DNA of 64,000 nt from 2-02-FULL-55-14 sp964473365. GTDB lineage: Bacteria > Bacteroidota > Ignavibacteria > UBA10030. The notes beneath the pieces are model-generated. The model was not told where the DNA came from and did no database searches. It saw only the letters and a program-made list of their open reading frames with translations. The stretch lies in NCBI GenBank assembly GCA_964473365.1, contig CAYYOV010000017.1:1-64000 (forward strand). The letters run 5' to 3'. The translations under genes and the position numbers were made by a program. Positions 1-9,392 of the stretch are shown here, piece after piece; the stretch's first letter is position 1, and every line of letters starts with the position of its first letter.

Positions 1-34
1 ACAACCGTGAACGGGCCAACGCTGAGATGGGGAG

Positions 35-2992
35 CTACTTCGTGCTCCCGAGGTAGCGATCGAGCCACATTAGGGTCTCCTTCACATACTCCGTCCGTGG
101 AGGAAGGTGGTCGGTTTCGTAGAGGATAAGACGTTTGTGCTCGTTCGGCGTCCCCAGCATATCGAACATCGGACGCACGCACATGTCGAGGTCGAATATG
201 CTGTCGTATTTGCCGTTCAGCATCAGCGTAGGGATCGTTACGCGACGAGTGTAGTTGAACCTGTCGACCTCCGGGCGCACCGGCCCACTGAGCCCTCCTG
301 CGACAAGCACGCAGACGGCGAGCCGTTCCTCAATCGCCGGTATCATTGCCCCAAGCTCGGCCCCCCAACTCATTCCGAAGTAGGCCAGCTTTTCGCCATC
401 AATGTCCGCCCGAGACTTTAGGTAGTCAACGCTGCGCCGAAAATCCTTGACCTGCTGAATGAGCAGTTCCGTATGGGCATGGCTTTCGGAACGCCGGTGG
501 AGCTGCCGCAACTGCGGATTTCCGCGTTCGAACGTTCCTTTGTAGACCGGAAAGAGGACCGCCCGTCCGCTCCGTACGAGAAAGGACAGAAAGAGCGGAT
601 ACTCATAGTATTGTTGGATGTTCTGGCTCGATTCGGTACCGACAACTCCGCTTCCCGGGACGTAGATCACCGTCTGATACGGAGGGGTAGCATTCGATGG
701 AATGAAGAGGTGCGCCAGTACGCGTTCTCCGCCATACGCAGCGTCATACGAGACGTCCTCGCGGATCCACCCGTCCGGACTCTCTTCGCGCGACTCCAGG
801 CGCACGTTGAGTTCTTTCGCATCATAGGCAAACAGGTCCTGGTAGACACGGAGGATCGCATCGGAGACAGACGTTCGGTCCCGAAAGTCGACCGGGGCAC
901 CGAGTGGAATCGGGGCATATGCGGTCTTCGGTACCGAATCCTGGTCGGGATATAGTGCGCATCGGAACCCGTTCGTCGGGGAGCGGTCCATCGGAGGCAA
1001 CTGGCGGCGGTTACTGAATTCGTACGTATTGTCGCTCCATCCGCCCCCCCGGATGATCCGTCCCTTTGGCGTCTCGTTCCAGCACCATTCTCTGACATTG
1101 CCAGCCATATCATATGCACCGTAGGCGGTGATCCCCGGCAGGCTACCCACGGCGACGGGCCCGGATCCGCCGATATTGCTGAAGGGCACGAGCGTGGCGA
1201 TCCCCCCAAGCTGTGGAAGCCGGACCATCGGAGTGTATCCCCCGCGCGCGGCATTCCAGTGAACATCCGTCGGGAGGCTCTTCTTCACATACTCTGCAAA
1301 TGCTGCCGCCTCATACCAGCTCACACCAGCCACCGGGTATTCGGCCTGCCCCGGGGGAAAGTCTCCTCCATGCCATGTGGAAGGTCCGTGCTGATCTGTT
1401 TGATCCACGAACAGTCGCATCGCCTCTTCCCAGCTGGCCTGCTTGCCGTCCTTGATGAAATCGTGCTTCCAGAACTCCTTCTTCCTGTACGCGCCCGCGT
1501 CAACGAAGGACTTGTATTGCCGATTTGTGACCTCGTATGTGTCAATGAAAAAATCTGCAAGGCGACCGACCGGCGTGTCCGTTTCGGGCACACGCACCAT
1601 GGCCGTCGGGATCTCCTCCTCTTTGTCGAGCGTCCTGTGAATATCGTACGCGGGCATGGATTCCTCGTCCCAGCGGCGGGCGTTGCGCCACGTCGACGCA
1701 GCCGCATAGACCGTGCGATATCCCTCTTTCTCGATCTTCCATCGGAAGATCCCGATCGGCACGCGAACGCTGTCAAGCGGAGTGATGCCCACAAACTGCC
1801 AATCGCTCTCTGGCTCACTGTATGCTTTCATGAACACACGCCCGCCGGCCGGTTCCGTGTTGAGGCCGATGTGGAGTCCACACTTGGCGAAGACTTCGGA
1901 GAGTCTCGGATCATCTCCCAGGATCGCCTCTGCCTGCTCTGCCAGTCTGTACGCCGGGACGAGGTTCCGCCACACATCGTTCTCTTCTACCATGGCTTCA
2001 GCGTTGGGGAGCACGACTTCCCGTGCCCACCGCACGTTCGACTGATGTTCGAAGAACCACGAGATGCCCAGGATCACCATGAGCGCGCCGATTGCGGACG
2101 GGATCGCCACGATCGGTCTCTTCAGGTGGCCGATCGCCAGCCACGGCCAGCCCCGCGTGGCATGACCGGCCGAAGGTGTGGTGCCGCGCGCGGCCTTCAA
2201 GTCCGCCAACAGCTCTGCCGCCGAGGCGTGGCGGGATCCCGGGTCCTTCTCCAACGCACGATGCACGACCCGGGCAAGTTGGGGAGAAATGCCGGGAGCG
2301 AGTGAGGCCAGCGGCTCGGGCTCTGCATTGTTGATGAGATAGAGCACAGCCGGCTCGTGATCTCCCTTGAACGGTCTTCGGCCCGTCAGAAGCTCGTACA
2401 GGATCACACCCATCGACCAGACGTCGCTCCGTGCGTCGACCTCATTCCCGATCGACTGTTCGGGAGACATATACGCCACTGTCCCCAGCGTTGAGCTTGT
2501 CCGCGTCAGGACCGTTCGATCCGAGAGTTTGGCCAGCCCAAAGTCGACAATCTTCGCTCCGCCATCTGTCGTTACGATGATATTCGCCGGCTTGATGTCC
2601 CGATGGATGATACCGTGTTCGTGGGCCTTCGCAAGTCCCTGCAAGACCTGCACCGCGATATCAAGGGCCTCGTCCGTCTCGAGCCGACGCTTGTCGATTC
2701 TGTCTTTGAGGGTCTCACCATCGCAGAACGCCATGACGATGAAAAGACGACCATCGGTAGTTTCGTCGATGTCATGGATCGTGCAGATGTTCTCATGGTC
2801 AAGAGCCGAGGCGGCTCTCGCTTCGTAGTTGAAGCGTTTCCGGGCTTCCGGGTCGCTTCTGAGGCTGGGAGCGAGGAACTTCAGGGCCACGATGCGCCCG
2901 AGCTTCGTATCCTCGGCCTTGTAGACTTCCCCCATACCGCCCTCGCCGAGTTTGCCGATGATTCTGTAGTGGGATATGGTGGACCCGATCAT
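35..2992 (-). CDS. Membrane Ser/Thr protein kinase fused to PEGA, FGE-like and alpha/beta-hydrolase domains
   Basis: The product is 985 aa from the ATG at 2992, chosen because MIGSTISHYR is the usual start of this kinase family; an upstream in-frame ATG at 3058 adds a 22-residue tail with no family support. Residues 8-270 are a Hanks-type kinase: glycine loop GEGGMG, Lys38, catalytic HRD with Asp132, and DFG at 150-152. A single membrane helix (about 293-314) puts the rest outside the cytoplasm. Residues about 375-430 look like a PEGA domain. Residues 460-680 are a formylglycine-generating-enzyme/sulfatase-modifying-factor-like fold (TYEVTNRQYKSF, GNVREWCWNE, NGFRCAL). Residues 695-985 are an alpha/beta hydrolase with nucleophile elbow GMSWG (Ser875) and likely Asp930 and His962. 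Similar kinase-sensor fusions are known, but the substrate of this one is unknown. The gene is divergent from the envelope operon that starts at 3471. Confidence 0.9.
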   Translation of the reverse strand: MIGSTISHYRIIGKLGEGGMGEVYKAEDTKLGRIVALKFLAPSLRSDPEARKRFNYEARAASALDHENICTIHDIDETTDGRLFIVMAFCDGETLKDRIDKRRLETDEALDIAVQVLQGLAKAHEHGIIHRDIKPANIIVTTDGGAKIVDFGLAKLSDRTVLTRTSSTLGTVAYMSPEQSIGNEVDARSDVWSMGVILYELLTGRRPFKGDHEPAVLYLINNAEPEPLASLAPGISPQLARVVHRALEKDPGSRHASAAELLADLKAARGTTPSAGHATRGWPWLAIGHLKRPIVAIPSAIGALMVILGISWFFEHQSNVRWAREVVLPNAEAMVEENDVWRNLVPAYRLAEQAEAILGDDPRLSEVFAKCGLHIGLNTEPAGGRVFMKAYSEPESDWQFVGITPLDSVRVPIGIFRWKIEKEGYRTVYAAASTWRNARRWDEESMPAYDIHRTLDKEEEIPTAMVRVPETDTPVGRLADFFIDTYEVTNRQYKSFVDAGAYRKKEFWKHDFIKDGKQASWEEAMRLFVDQTDQHGPSTWHGGDFPPGQAEYPVAGVSWYEAAAFAEYVKKSLPTDVHWNAARGGYTPMVRLPQLGGIATLVPFSNIGGSGPVAVGSLPGITAYGAYDMAGNVREWCWNETPKGRIIRGGGWSDNTYEFSNRRQLPPMDRSPTNGFRCALYPDQDSVPKTAYAPIPLGAPVDFRDRTSVSDAILRVYQDLFAYDAKELNVRLESREESPDGWIREDVSYDAAYGGERVLAHLFIPSNATPPYQTVIYVPGSGVVGTESSQNIQQYYEYPLFLSFLVRSGRAVLFPVYKGTFERGNPQLRQLHRRSESHAHTELLIQQVKDFRRSVDYLKSRADIDGEKLAYFGMSWGAELGAMIPAIEERLAVCVLVAGGLSGPVRPEVDRFNYTRRVTIPTLMLNGKYDSIFDLDMCVRPMFDMLGTPNEHKRLILYETDHLPPRTEYVKETLMWLDRYLGSTK

Positions 2993-3470
2993 GTCGGTGT
3001 CGTCGAGGTCTGCGTTGATCGATTGGAAGAAGATTATCGTTTTTGGAGCGAACCCCAATAGAATAAACTACCATTGGCAGCAGTAGCATGCAATGCACGC
3101 ATTATCAGAAATGGGAATGGGAAAACGCCTCTCAAATCGACACGGATTTATCATGCAAGACGCGTTCACATCTTGCGCGCTCGCCAAAATCGGTGTTGAT
3201 GAGTACGCATTGAGCTCAGGGTGTTTCTGGCAGGCGTCCTTCAGGTTTTCGCTGCCGAAATGCGGATATTCCTCTTGAAACGGACTTCACAACCCCGTCA
3301 GGCGACGATGCAACGGAATTGATACGCTTTGCAACGCCTGCGCTAGCAGGATGCCCAGAGAATATTGTATATATGGGCCGGTTTACCGAAAGGACTTCTC
3401 TGGGTTCGTACGCTTTCAAGGGGCCTTTTGGCGAACCAGGCCAGATTATGAGCACCGTAGACCAGGTTCA
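2993..3470. other. Intergenic region, divergent promoters expected
   Basis: This 478-bp AT-richer stretch lies between two divergently transcribed genes and holds no convincing coding sequence. A small perfect inverted repeat (CCTGC, loop GCTA, GCAGG) sits at 3337-3350. An AT-rich TATATAT stretch near 3367-3374 could be part of a promoter for the plus-strand lipoprotein gene, but I could not pair it with a clear -35 box. Confidence 0.4.
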
Positions 3471-4358
3471 ATGAACGGCATGAAGGATCTCAAGATACGC
3501 GTTGGCTTCATCTGCGTCTGTCTGATCGTGCAGGCGTGCAACGTGCCAAGTTGGAATTCTGTGGAGCGGTCGTCTCCACCCTATGAGTACGATTTTTCCG
3601 CTGTTCCGGGATCCTTCTCGGCCGCCGTTCTCCCGGTCATGATCGACGAACGGATCCAACAGCCGGCATATCGGACCGTGCTTCAACCACTGGTGGACTC
3701 TCTGAACGCACGGCTGAACGGTCTCGACTGGATCACTCGCGCGACGGCGAGCACAACACCCCCGCCGGCCGCGCCAATCCTCTTTTTTGGTACCCCAGAG
3801 AGCCGTGATCAATCCGACCCCCCGGCCCGGGAGGGGAAACGCTCGGCGAGTGCTGGCGTGATGGTCATGTCCGCTTCGTCCAGTACCCCGGAATGGCGAA
3901 CGAACATAGGATCGAGGCTGGCTGAGGTCAACGCCGATCACGTGATCCTTATAACGCTTGGGATCTCAGACTACCACATGGAGCAGTCGTTCTTCCTCAA
4001 GAGCAAGGTCTACCTGGGCACGGACTATGCCAAGCCCGTCACCTGGGTCGCGGACCCGGAGGAGCCGATCCAGGTGCTCCACCTTGTCGGTGCGATGTTC
4101 GACCGAAATGGCGGGTTGGTGCGCATGGCAGTAGAGGGGCTCACCGCATCCTCGACAACAGGCTTCGCGCGAGCTCAACTCAATCGCTCTCTGGGCAGCC
4201 GGAGCATTCTCCGCCGGGAGGACGTCCAGGCCCTTGCGGGCGAGACTCGCCGCGATGACATCTCTGGAGCGCCGCTGGTGCTCCATGTTGCACTCGACAA
4301 CCTTCTCGCGCGACTCACCGGCCAGCCCCGGCGTATCCGCCGGCCCGGCAATCAGTAG
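3471..4358 (+). CDS. Hypothetical lipoprotein
   Basis: The product is 295 aa from ATG 3471; ATG 3480 (MKDLKIR) gives 292 aa and a tidier signal peptide. No strong Shine-Dalgarno decides between them. A hydrophobic segment ends in LIVQAC, a plausible lipobox, so the mature protein should be anchored through that cysteine. The remainder has alternating hydrophobic strands and mentions no family I recognise. A Pro/Ala-rich low-complexity stretch (TTPPPAAP) falls near mature residue 85. It is the first gene of a plus-strand run of seven envelope genes; the next starts 45 bp downstream. Function is unknown. Confidence 0.75.
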   Translation: MNGMKDLKIRVGFICVCLIVQACNVPSWNSVERSSPPYEYDFSAVPGSFSAAVLPVMIDERIQQPAYRTVLQPLVDSLNARLNGLDWITRATASTTPPPAAPILFFGTPESRDQSDPPAREGKRSASAGVMVMSASSSTPEWRTNIGSRLAEVNADHVILITLGISDYHMEQSFFLKSKVYLGTDYAKPVTWVADPEEPIQVLHLVGAMFDRNGGLVRMAVEGLTASSTTGFARAQLNRSLGSRSILRREDVQALAGETRRDDISGAPLVLHVALDNLLARLTGQPRRIRRPGNQ

Positions 4359-4403
4359 CACCGAAGGAACCAGCCCCCGAGGGGGTCCGGAAGAGGATGC
4401 TCA

Positions 4404-5168
4404 ATGGTGCCAACCACGTATCAGAAGAAGGTCTGTCTGTTGACCATGGCGGCTGCACGACGCCTCCTCCTGGCACTTCTATTGCTTGCCGCAGCGGTCT
4501 CTTCATCAACTGCCCAGCTCCTCGACATTGCCGACGGCACGATGTATTTTCCGTCCCGCCTCCGTGTCGGCTCTCAAAAACATGCACTCGGCATCACACT
4601 TGCCCGACCACCCGATGACGTCGTCGAAGAATTTGCCGCTGTCGTGACGGTACCTTTGATCGAGTATCACTTCCAGTATGGGATCGCCGAGAATCTTCAG
4701 TTCGAGGCCCGGGCGACCACGATCTATACGGCGAACCAGGTCTGTGCCGGAGCGAAATGGGTCTTTGGCTGGAAGACCCTGATGTTCTCCCTCGGTTCGG
4801 ACCTTGGATTCTGGTTCGGTAAGCTGGACAACGGCGACTTCAGCACATCGGTCACGGGCTGGTCGACATACCCGAACCTCTCCGCAGGCATGGATTTTGG
4901 GCGATTCGCCCTGACGCTGAAAGTCGAGCTCAACATCCTCCTCGCACAGAACAAGCAGACCGGCGACATCACCGTCCAAAAGTCGTTCAGTACCTTCAAC
5001 GGCGGTGCGGTGACCGTGTACCTGGAACAACCCCTCTGGAAGAACTACTACGTCGCCTTCGGCATCAAGAGCAACTTCATCAAGTACTACTACGTCGCGT
5101 GGCCGGGCTTCCCGACGCTGAACCAGTACTCGTATGTTCCTGAGTTCTACATGGGATTGATCCTGTGA
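4404..5168 (+). CDS. Hypothetical outer-membrane beta-barrel protein
   Basis: The product is 254 aa. ATG 4404 has a good upstream AGAGGA; ATG 4446 (MAAARRLLLAL) is an alternative that leaves just the signal peptide. The hydrophobic core LLLALLLLAAAV ends at a signal-peptidase-I-like STAQ site. The mature part consists of amphipathic strands rich in Tyr, Phe and Trp (for example EYHFQYGIAENLQFEARATT and FWFGKLDNGDF) and closes with the C-terminal strand EFYMGLIL, as expected of a barrel. It overlaps the following GDPD gene by 4 bp (GTGA), so the two are probably translationally coupled. No specific family was recognised. Confidence 0.75.
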   Translation: MVPTTYQKKVCLLTMAAARRLLLALLLLAAAVSSSTAQLLDIADGTMYFPSRLRVGSQKHALGITLARPPDDVVEEFAAVVTVPLIEYHFQYGIAENLQFEARATTIYTANQVCAGAKWVFGWKTLMFSLGSDLGFWFGKLDNGDFSTSVTGWSTYPNLSAGMDFGRFALTLKVELNILLAQNKQTGDITVQKSFSTFNGGAVTVYLEQPLWKNYYVAFGIKSNFIKYYYVAWPGFPTLNQYSYVPEFYMGLIL

Positions 5169-6442
5169 AGCGTGTGATCCTGCTGATCGGCTTCTCCGCG
5201 CTGTTGAGCACCGTCTCGTGCGTGCTCGAGCCCGCTGAGCCGCCGATCGAACCCCCGTCCTGCGGCTTTGTCTGCAGCAATACGTATCCGCTGACGACAG
5301 CTCAGAAGGCAGCCATGGAGGGCATCTATCTCGTCGAACAGGGGGTCGACCGGTTCGGTTCGACGGTCGTCGTGAAATGGACCACGCCCACGCATCTTAC
5401 CATCTTCACCGGTCGGGACGTCAGCTATCTCGTCCTGCAGGCGGGGCACCTCGATTCGGTCTTTTTCTTCGAGGGATATTGGAGGTCGCAGAACAGCGAG
5501 CGGTCAGGGCGCGCTGAGTTCACGATCAGCAAACCCTCAGGCGGCAGACGCCTCATGGGAGACAGCCTTTCCCGCGTGCCGTACATCATCGAGGGGACCG
5601 TAGGCGAGGGACGAGGCGAGCCGTCGATCCCGGTGGTGTTCCGGTACCAGTGGGTGATACGGCCGGAGATCCTCCGCCAGCCCTTCTGGATCCTGGCACA
5701 TCGGGGTGGCGGACGAATGTCGGAACGTCCACCGCACTCGGAGAATACGGTCGAATTGGTGCGCATCGCCCAGCAGTTTGGGGCCAATGGCGTTGAGATC
5801 GACGTCCGACTGAGCAAGGATGGAGTGCCGATCCTGTATCACGACAACACGCTCAATCCCCGCTTGGTCCAGAAGACCCCCATGCTCGGGCCTGTCGAAG
5901 ACTACACCGTTCCGCAACTGCGGTCGTTCGTTCGGCTCATCCACGGAGAAACGATCCCAACGCTGGACGAAGCCCTTCGATGCGTCGTACAAGAGACGAA
6001 CCTGTCGTTCGTGTGGCTCGACATGAAAACAGAAGGACGGGACCTCGTCGACCGGGTTGTTCCGATCCTTCGACAATACAGTGCCGAAGCCGCGGTCCTT
6101 GCGCAGCAAGGTCGCCGTGACTCGCTGGAGATCATGATCGGCGTGCCCTCGGACGGCGTCTACGATGAATTGGTCCGGCACCCGTCGTATACGACGGTCC
6201 CGACGATCGCGGAAAAATCTCTGGAGCGTGCGCGGTTGCTCCACTCGCCGGTCTGGGCCCCGCTGTGGTCGGCCGGAGTCGACCTGCCGCTCAACGCTCA
6301 GGCCCGGGCCGAGGGTCGAAGGATCTTTGTGTGGACGCTCGATGAACCGCAGTTCATCCACGAGTATGTCACGGGAAGCCAATACGACGGGATCCTGACC
6401 GACTATCCGATGATCGCCGCCTACCACTACTATGTCCGCTAA
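5165..6442 (+). CDS. Glycerophosphodiester phosphodiesterase family lipoprotein
   Basis: The product is 425 aa from a GTG start that overlaps the upstream stop (GTGA). The N-terminus MKRVILLIGFSALLSTVSC carries a lipobox cysteine, so this is a membrane-anchored, extracytoplasmic protein. Residues about 175-420 match the GDPD fold: LAHRGGG supplies the first catalytic His, NGVEIDVRLSKDG the metal-binding Glu and Asp, and PILYHDNTL the second His. Typical later GDPD segments are also present (IPTLDEALR, VWTLDEP, GILTDYP). Family members hydrolyse glycerophosphodiesters to glycerol-3-phosphate and an alcohol; the actual substrate cannot be read from sequence. The roughly 150-residue region ahead of the domain is not recognised. 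The 3' end overlaps the next gene by 11 bp. Confidence 0.9.
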   Translation: MKRVILLIGFSALLSTVSCVLEPAEPPIEPPSCGFVCSNTYPLTTAQKAAMEGIYLVEQGVDRFGSTVVVKWTTPTHLTIFTGRDVSYLVLQAGHLDSVFFFEGYWRSQNSERSGRAEFTISKPSGGRRLMGDSLSRVPYIIEGTVGEGRGEPSIPVVFRYQWVIRPEILRQPFWILAHRGGGRMSERPPHSENTVELVRIAQQFGANGVEIDVRLSKDGVPILYHDNTLNPRLVQKTPMLGPVEDYTVPQLRSFVRLIHGETIPTLDEALRCVVQETNLSFVWLDMKTEGRDLVDRVVPILRQYSAEAAVLAQQGRRDSLEIMIGVPSDGVYDELVRHPSYTTVPTIAEKSLERARLLHSPVWAPLWSAGVDLPLNAQARAEGRRIFVWTLDEPQFIHEYVTGSQYDGILTDYPMIAAYHYYVR

Positions 6443-7046
6443 GAACCGTCGACACTCCTTTGCGGTGTGCATGCTCGTGTGGACCGTGTGTAGTTCCGCG
6501 GCAGCACAGGAGCAGGATTCTCTCTACCGCCTGACGGCCTTCGCCGGGTACGGCTACACACGGAACTTCTCGTCATTCCCACAGATCCCGGGAGTTCCAC
6601 ACACGCCACTGCGGGACGGCACAGGTGGATTCGTGCGTGTCATGTGGACTCCGGAGCATCTGCTCAGCGTAGGATTGGAAGCCGGCCTATCCCGCATCTA
6701 CGTGCTGAAGGCCGACCACATCCAAACGCCCTATGGCATCACCAACATGTACTCGTCCCTCAATATGGTCCCGGTGTCTCTGAGCTTTTCGATGCACCTC
6801 ACTCGTCGGCTGGAAGGCTACATTGCGTCGACCAGCTACATTCTGTTCTCGAATACGACTTCGTTTGGCAGCAGCACGTCCGGAACGATGATGAGCATCG
6901 GATTCTCGGCCGCCCTCTCGTACCTCTGGCCCCTCGACGATGACTGGAGCGCCGGTTGTGAAGTACGATGGTATCATATCGACAAGTCGGGGGACGATAA
7001 CGCGAACGTTGCCGTCGTTGTGTCGTACCAGTTTCTCGAGTGGTAG
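6432..7046 (+). CDS. Hypothetical outer-membrane beta-barrel protein
   Basis: The product is 204 aa with the signal peptide MSAKNRRHSFAVCMLVWTVCSSAAAQ cleaved after AAAQ. The mature chain is a series of amphipathic beta strands with aromatic girdles (LTAFAGYGYTRNF, GYIASTSYILFSN, LSYLWPL, EVRWYHID) and ends in SYQFLEW, like a small OmpA/OmpW-sized barrel. It overlaps the GDPD gene by 11 bp, so it is very likely in the same transcript. No family assignment is possible by eye. Confidence 0.75.
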   Translation: MSAKNRRHSFAVCMLVWTVCSSAAAQEQDSLYRLTAFAGYGYTRNFSSFPQIPGVPHTPLRDGTGGFVRVMWTPEHLLSVGLEAGLSRIYVLKADHIQTPYGITNMYSSLNMVPVSLSFSMHLTRRLEGYIASTSYILFSNTTSFGSSTSGTMMSIGFSAALSYLWPLDDDWSAGCEVRWYHIDKSGDDNANVAVVVSYQFLEW

Positions 7047-7149
7047 ACTTCGCCATCGGAGCGAACGGTCGTCGTCTGATCGACCGCAACGAGGGAGACA
7101 CGCATGACTCAGCGGAACCCACTCTCGTACTCCACGAAAGGCCGGTCAG

Positions 7150-7659
7150 ATGAAGCATTCATCACACATGCTGGGCGGGCTCCTGGCGGTTATCCTTGCA
7201 GGCTGCAGCAGCTCTGACGTCGTTCGACTCAGGCCGGATCCCTACGCTGCGTTCAATGAGAACGCCAAAGATCGGTCCGTCTATGTGGAGTACCAGGGCG
7301 GACATATGATCAACGCACAGCATGTGATGGTGCGCCGTGATTCGACGTCCTTTCAGGAGTCATCGTCGGGTCAGTGGAAGAATGTTCCGAATCAATGGAT
7401 CAAGAGACTCGTGGTCAAACGCAGGGGACTGGGCCTCATCGAAGGGGCCGCTGTGGGAGGCCTGCTGGGGATCGGCGCCGGAGGCGTTTGGGCATCCACG
7501 CGGCCAGGCTCTCACGACGACTGGGGGGTGTTGCTCTATGCCGCACTGGGCTGGGGCGTCGGCACCGGCGTCGGGGGGATCTTTGGACTCATCGGTGGAC
7601 ATGTGGACGAGTACGTGTTCGAAAACCCGCCAGTCCGCGCTGTACCTGGCGGGATCTGA
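7150..7659 (+). CDS. Glycine-zipper lipoprotein, first of a tandem paralogous pair
   Basis: The product is 169 aa. The signal MKHSSHMLGGLLAVILAGC has a clear lipobox (LAGC). The N-terminal half contains DPYAAFNENAKDRSV followed by NAQHVMVRRDSTSF, and both segments recur in the next gene as DPFATFNDDARGRTV and TAQKLIVGLDSTTF. The C-terminal half has two glycine-zipper helices (GLIEGAAVGGLLGIGAG and GVGTGVGGIFGLIGG) that could pack as a membrane hairpin, ending in EYVFENP. Glycine-zipper lipoproteins occur in the bacterial envelope, but the function here is unknown. It sits in the plus-strand envelope operon. Confidence 0.8.
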   Translation: MKHSSHMLGGLLAVILAGCSSSDVVRLRPDPYAAFNENAKDRSVYVEYQGGHMINAQHVMVRRDSTSFQESSSGQWKNVPNQWIKRLVVKRRGLGLIEGAAVGGLLGIGAGGVWASTRPGSHDDWGVLLYAALGWGVGTGVGGIFGLIGGHVDEYVFENPPVRAVPGGI

Positions 7660-7717
7660 TGAGAGCCGAACCGAATAATCGACCCAAACAGTGTGGATCA
7701 AATCTCCGGAGCCGACC

Positions 7718-8254
7718 ATGATAGAAGGAAGAACGGGCAACCGTGGCACAACCGCGAGCAGCGCGGCGATCATCGTGATGGTGTGTTGCATATTGCCGGC
7801 CTGTAGTACGACCACGGTCCTGAGCGACTCGACCGATCCCTTTGCCACGTTCAATGATGACGCGCGTGGGAGGACCGTCCTCATCACGCTTCGCGACAGC
7901 CGAACGGTGACAGCTCAAAAACTGATCGTGGGCCTTGACAGCACGACCTTCATTGAGGAGGGCCACATTACGACCACGCCCTGCGTCGTACCTTCCGTTG
8001 ATGTGCAGAAGGTCGTCATCAACCACCGGGGTCAGGGCTTTCTTGAAGGGGGCTGGATTGGGTCGCTGGTCGGAGGGGCCGCCACCGGGGTCCTTGCGCT
8101 CACCGTGAGCCCCTATTTCGTCTTAGCGGTGCCCTTGGCCGGTGCAGGGGGATTCCTGGTGGGCGGTGTGGTCGGATTGATCCGGGGTCACAACGTCGAG
8201 TACACGTTCACCGCCGATCCGCAGCGATCATCGGAGTCCGGGACGAATCCATGA
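7718..8254 (+). CDS. Glycine-zipper lipoprotein, second tandem paralogue
   Basis: The product is 178 aa from ATG 7718, chosen because GGAG lies about 7 bases upstream; an in-frame GTG at 7691 would add nine residues without benefit. The signal segment ends in the lipobox ILPAC. It shares the DPFATFNDDA and AQKLIVGLDSTTF segments, the VVINHRGQGFLEGG junction and two glycine zippers (GSLVGGAATG, GGFLVGGVVGLIRG), finishing with VEYTF like the preceding gene. The two therefore arose by tandem duplication, although they have diverged well. Function is unknown. Confidence 0.8.
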   Translation: MIEGRTGNRGTTASSAAIIVMVCCILPACSTTTVLSDSTDPFATFNDDARGRTVLITLRDSRTVTAQKLIVGLDSTTFIEEGHITTTPCVVPSVDVQKVVINHRGQGFLEGGWIGSLVGGAATGVLALTVSPYFVLAVPLAGAGGFLVGGVVGLIRGHNVEYTFTADPQRSSESGTNP

Positions 8255-8292
8255 TCGGGTAACGAAAGACCTTCTTCGGGTCGACACGAGGC

Positions 8293-9315
8293 ATGAGAAT
8301 GCATCAGCATCGCGGCCGGGACCTCACTGCGAGCCTGATCGACGCATCTGTATTGATCGTCATAGCGTGCGTATCGGCGACATTCGGCTCGTGCACGACG
8401 TTCTCGGAGCTTAGTCACGACGAGATCGTCGCCGGTGCGGTTCCGATCGAATCGACGATTCGCGTGACCCGGCTTGACAGCACGATAGTCCTGAGCGGCC
8501 CCTACCGTCATCTGATGATGCGCGATTCGGCCGATCTCGTGCTCGGCACCGGCTCGGACCGGAAAACGGGCAAGCCGTTTTCGGGACGCCTTCAACGGTC
8601 TCAGATCGATTCAATGCGAGACGTGCTCGTTGCGGGCACGGATGGGGAAGCAACACCCTATCTGATCTGCTGGACTGCCGGTGGGCGATCGTTCGCATTC
8701 GCCACGTACGATCATCTGGTAATCGGACCGGGAGACCCTCCCGGATTGTGGTGCGCCGGAATGATCACGAACGATGGAAGGTCGTCGAAGTATCGGGGTC
8801 GGATCGATCTTGATTCGATACGGTCCGTCGAAGTCGAGGGATGGGCGTTGCTGCGCCCTTCTGTGCCGACGTCCGCGTCTCCCGCAGCGTCGCTGCGACA
8901 GCGCTTCAATATCGGCTTGGGATTCGCTACGACGAGCGTTGGCGGAGCTGCGGCGTTGTTCACCGACTATGCCGTCCGATCTCAGGCGAACCTGTATGAG
9001 GTCCGGTTCGTGACGACCTTTACACCACCGTTGCCCGAAGCGCAAGCCCGAGCGCGGATGACAGAGATCGGTGCGCTCTATGGGCTGGGGGCCTCGTGGC
9101 ACTTCGTCTCGGTCGCGGCGGCGGCTGGGATCTCGTATGTTCGCGGATCCAAGCGGACTGAACAGCTCACCATCTCACGGGTCAGTGTTCCGGTGGAGAT
9201 CGAGGTGGCGATCACCCCGTACGAATACTCCGGCATCTCTGCCAAATTCTTTTCGACTGTGAATTCCGGATTCTCATGGTCGGGATTTGTCGTGTGTTTC
9301 CACATCGGGGTCTGA
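8293..9315 (+). CDS. Hypothetical lipoprotein with C-terminal barrel-like region
   Basis: The product is 340 aa from ATG 8293; ATG 8299 has better spacing from the GAGG at 8287 and may be the real start. The signal ends in ATFGSC, a possible lipobox. The segment VTRLDSTIVLSG...LMMRDSADLVLG resembles the opening module of the two preceding lipoproteins. From about residue 205 the chain becomes strand-like with glycine-rich aromatic repeats (FNIGLGFATTSVGG, GALYGLGASWHF, GFVVCFHIGV), suggesting a small barrel. It is the last gene of the plus-strand envelope operon and is followed by a terminator hairpin at 9361. Confidence 0.7.
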   Translation: MRMHQHRGRDLTASLIDASVLIVIACVSATFGSCTTFSELSHDEIVAGAVPIESTIRVTRLDSTIVLSGPYRHLMMRDSADLVLGTGSDRKTGKPFSGRLQRSQIDSMRDVLVAGTDGEATPYLICWTAGGRSFAFATYDHLVIGPGDPPGLWCAGMITNDGRSSKYRGRIDLDSIRSVEVEGWALLRPSVPTSASPAASLRQRFNIGLGFATTSVGGAAALFTDYAVRSQANLYEVRFVTTFTPPLPEAQARARMTEIGALYGLGASWHFVSVAAAAGISYVRGSKRTEQLTISRVSVPVEIEVAITPYEYSGISAKFFSTVNSGFSWSGFVVCFHIGV

Positions 9316-9360
9316 TCGGCATGCTCTAAACGAGGATGGACGCATGTATGGGGAAACGGG

Positions 9361-9392
9361 CAGGGCTCAACCGTTCGGATGAGCCCTGTTTC
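9361..9392. terminator. Probable rho-independent terminator after the envelope operon
   Basis: A perfect 9-bp stem (CAGGGCTCA at 9361-9369 and TGAGCCCTG at 9380-9388) encloses a 10-base loop and is followed by TTTC. On the minus strand the stem is followed by CCCGTTTCCCC. It lies between convergent transcription units, so it may act in both directions. Confidence 0.65.
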
